From Muricea muricata (taxonomy: Eukaryota > Cnidaria > Anthozoa > Malacalcyonacea > Plexauridae): a DNA stretch of 64,000 bases. Numbering within the stretch: position 1 is the first letter of the stretch; every line of letters begins with the position of its first letter. Below, in pieces: positions 62,197 to 64,000 of the stretch. The stretch lies in NCBI GenBank assembly GCA_963855995.1, contig OY979730.1, positions 6,459,341 to 6,523,340 of the forward strand, written 5' to 3'. The position numbers and the translations under genes were made by a program. The notes below the pieces were generated by a model. That model worked only from the letters and a program-made list of their open reading frames with translations, did no database searches and had not been told where the DNA came from.

Positions 62197-62315
62197 AACG
62201 CTCCTGATTGTCACGTTCAAGCCCATAGACTCACGCTTATTTATTGTAATGATAGATCAGTTGAATCTGAAGAACTGTCCAACTGTGTATAAAGTTGGTC
62301 TGATAGGTATTGAGA

Positions 62316-62419
62316 GTATAGCTATCTCCTTGGTATGCGCGTGTGCGCATATTTAACGTTCTGTCGCGTGTGCGCTTAACGGAAGGAACTGTGTGTACAG
62401 TTGCATAGCTATCTCCTTT
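62316..62419 (-). repeat. 14-bp direct repeat pair, right insert
   Basis: ATAGCTATCTCCTT occurs near 62,316 and again near 62,405, the inverted mirror of the AAGGAGATAGCTAT pair in the left insert. GTGTGCGC motifs lie between the two copies. Confidence 0.65.
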
Positions 62420-62617
62420 AATATATAACAATCTAATGAACAATCTAGTATAATGTAACATGAGTCTTTGGGATGACGTTTTTGACCATATTTTGTAACC
62501 AAGACCAAGAGTGTTTCACCCCGAAACCCCTTCTCCCACAAAAGCTTGCGTGTGTGTATTTCTTATGTTATCGCGCAGCATTGCAAGCCTTGACCACAGA
62601 ACAGCTTTAATCATTAA

Positions 62618-64000
62618 CATTACGCTCAACTAGTTCTCTTTTAGCACAGAAAATATCATTTTAAGCTCTAAAACGTTGCCGTGATTGATTTTAAACGGCA
62701 ACCTTTAGTTTGTGATTTGACCATGTTTTTACGCTCAAATCGCTTCTAGAGCGCTTAAAACGCGATTTTGATGATTCTAAGATCGTTTCTTTTAAGTTTA
62801 TAAGCTAGTTAAAGGTTTCTCATTTCAACATGTTATTTCACTCTTCTCCATTGTTTGAGCGCCGAAAACTTGATTCCCGACTTGCTAAGTTCTGCAATTT
62901 CAATTTAGAAGGTCTCTTTTAGGTCGGTGATTGCATTATATCATTGCGCTCAACTCGTTCACTTTCATTTTAAGCTCTAAAACGTCGCCGTGATTGATTT
63001 TAGACAGCAATTTTTAGTTTACATTTGAGCATGTTTTTACGCTAAATTTCTTCTAGAGCGTTAAAACGCGATTTTGATGATTCTAAGATCGTTTCTTTTC
63101 AGTCTACAAGCTTGTTATAATTTTCTCAATTCAACATGGTATTTCGCTCATCTCTGAAGTTTGAGCGCCGAAAACTTGATTCCCGATTTGCTAAATTCTG
63201 CGATTTTGATGATTCTAAGATCGTTTCTTTTCAGTTTACAAGCTAGTTATCGGCTTCTCATTTGAACATGTTATTTCACTCATCTCGATGGTTTTAGCAC
63301 CGAAAACTTGATTCCCGAATTCCTAAGTTCTGCAATTTCCATTTACAAGGTCTTTTTTAAATCCGTGTTTGCAGTACATCATAGCGCTCAATTCGTTAAC
63401 TTTGGCATTAAAAATATAATTTTAAGCTCTAAAACGTCGCCGTGAACGATTTAAGACGCGAATCTTTAGTTGGTGATTTGAGCAAGTTTTTACGCTCAAA
63501 TCACTTCTAGAGCGCTAAAAACGTGATTTTGCTGATTCTAAGATCGTGTCTTTGCAGTTTACAAGCTATTTATAGGTTTCTCATTTAAACATGTTATTTC
63601 ACTCATCTCCATGGTTGAAGCACCGAAAACTTGATTCATAACTTGCTAAGTTCTGCAATTTTCATTTAAAAGATCTCTTCAAAGTCCGTGATTGCAGTAT
63701 ATCATTACACTCATTTCGTGCACTTTAGCACTCAAAACATCATTTTAAGCTCTAAAACGTCGCCGTGATAGATTTTAGACAACAATCTTTAGTTTGTGAT
63801 TTGACCATGTTTTTACGCTCAAATTTCTTCTAGAGCGCTAAAACGCGAGTTTGATGATTCTAAGATCGTTTCTTTTCAGTTTATAAGCTAGTTATAGGTT
63901 TCTCATTTCAACATGTTATTTCACTGATCTCCATGGTTTGAGCGCCGAAAAGTTGATTCCCGACTTGCTAGGTTCTGCAATTTCCATTTAAAAGGTCTCA
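62618..64000 (-). repeat. Diverged satellite outside the right insert
   Basis: About four minus-polarity monomers running to the window edge. The first ~390 bp match the left array edge (47,600-47,990) in inverted form. Beyond that the monomers are unlike the homogeneous left array: strongly diverged (TTTAGACAGCAATTTTTAG, GCTAAATTTCTTC), with one truncated-unit junction near 63,203. They instead resemble the inner diverged satellite (compare 53,640-54,060 inverted). No gene is seen. Confidence 0.92.

Larger units (their letters stand above)
59944..62617 (-). other. 2,674-bp non-satellite insert, right copy (inverted)
   Basis: Inverted copy of 47,991-50,665. It splits a minus-polarity monomer at the same place: GATTGCATTATAT ends at 59,943 and CATTACGCTCAAC resumes at 62,618. 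Outer and inner boundaries coincide with the left copy, so the insert and its satellite flanks were duplicated together and did not insert twice. Its contents mirror the left copy. The SAP-motif relic is on the plus strand here. Confidence 0.9.
59530..63010 (-). repeat. Right arm of large imperfect palindrome
   Basis: Inverted near-copy of about 47,600-51,080. Visible differences from the left arm include AAACCACTGGTGTAACGG versus AAACAACTGGTAATACGG, CTGTTCTGTGG versus CTTTTCTGTGG near the outer end, GACTTTCAGC versus GACTTACAGC, and GCATGCAGGATGC versus GCATGCAGGATAC. Beyond each arm end both sides are still satellite, but of different monomers. Confidence 0.93.

Noticed and set aside
47991..62617. 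Two inserts as an LTR retrotransposon or terminal inverted repeats of one giant transposon
   Set aside because: The inserts are inverted, not direct, and are joined to the same satellite flanks. The insert ends show no TG...CA boundary or transposase gene, and the intervening DNA is satellite.

Overview
The window is almost entirely satellite DNA from a eukaryotic genome. A monomer of about 322 bp (range 321-323 in intact copies) repeats head to tail, and both window edges lie inside the array. There are no operons, ribosome binding sites, rRNA or tRNA genes, and no long open frame anywhere. The low GC content, the ~322-bp satellite with higher-order structure and the interrupted SAP-motif gene relic suggest an animal, possibly an arthropod. 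That taxonomic guess is inference and weak. I did not recognise the satellite family.

Layout. (1) 1-47,990: about 149 monomers in one polarity (called +), organised into higher-order repeats (HORs). A 3,866-bp 12-monomer unit occurs at 1, 3,867 and 17,060, with a shortened copy at 39,596. A 4,831-bp 15-monomer unit, itself an 8+7 pair, fills about 19,690-31,550. A block of about 10 kb (9,470-19,690) recurs at 32,326-42,245, with register shifts equal to whole monomers. The right edge decays into a 1,608-bp 5-monomer unit (two copies) and then single diverged monomers. (2) 47,991-50,665: a 2,675-bp non-satellite insert. (3) 50,666-55,024: diverged + satellite with truncated monomers. (4) 55,024/55,025: the satellite polarity flips. 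(5) 55,025-59,943: diverged satellite in minus polarity. (6) 59,944-62,617: the same insert, 2,674 bp, inverted. (7) 62,618-64,000: minus satellite running off the window.

Parts 2-6 form a large imperfect palindrome. Arm coordinates sum to about 110,609, so the symmetry centre is near 55,304, while the polarity flip is 280 bp to its left. The arms (about 47,600-51,080 and 59,530-63,010) are nearly identical, with scattered substitutions and small indels. The satellite between them is arranged differently on the two sides.

The only gene-like signal is inside the insert: a decayed reading frame on the minus strand of the left copy and the plus strand of the right copy. It contains a recognisable SAP (DNA-binding) motif and is broken by stops and frame changes. 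The many short open frames in the satellite itself are by-products of the repeated sequence and are not annotated as genes.
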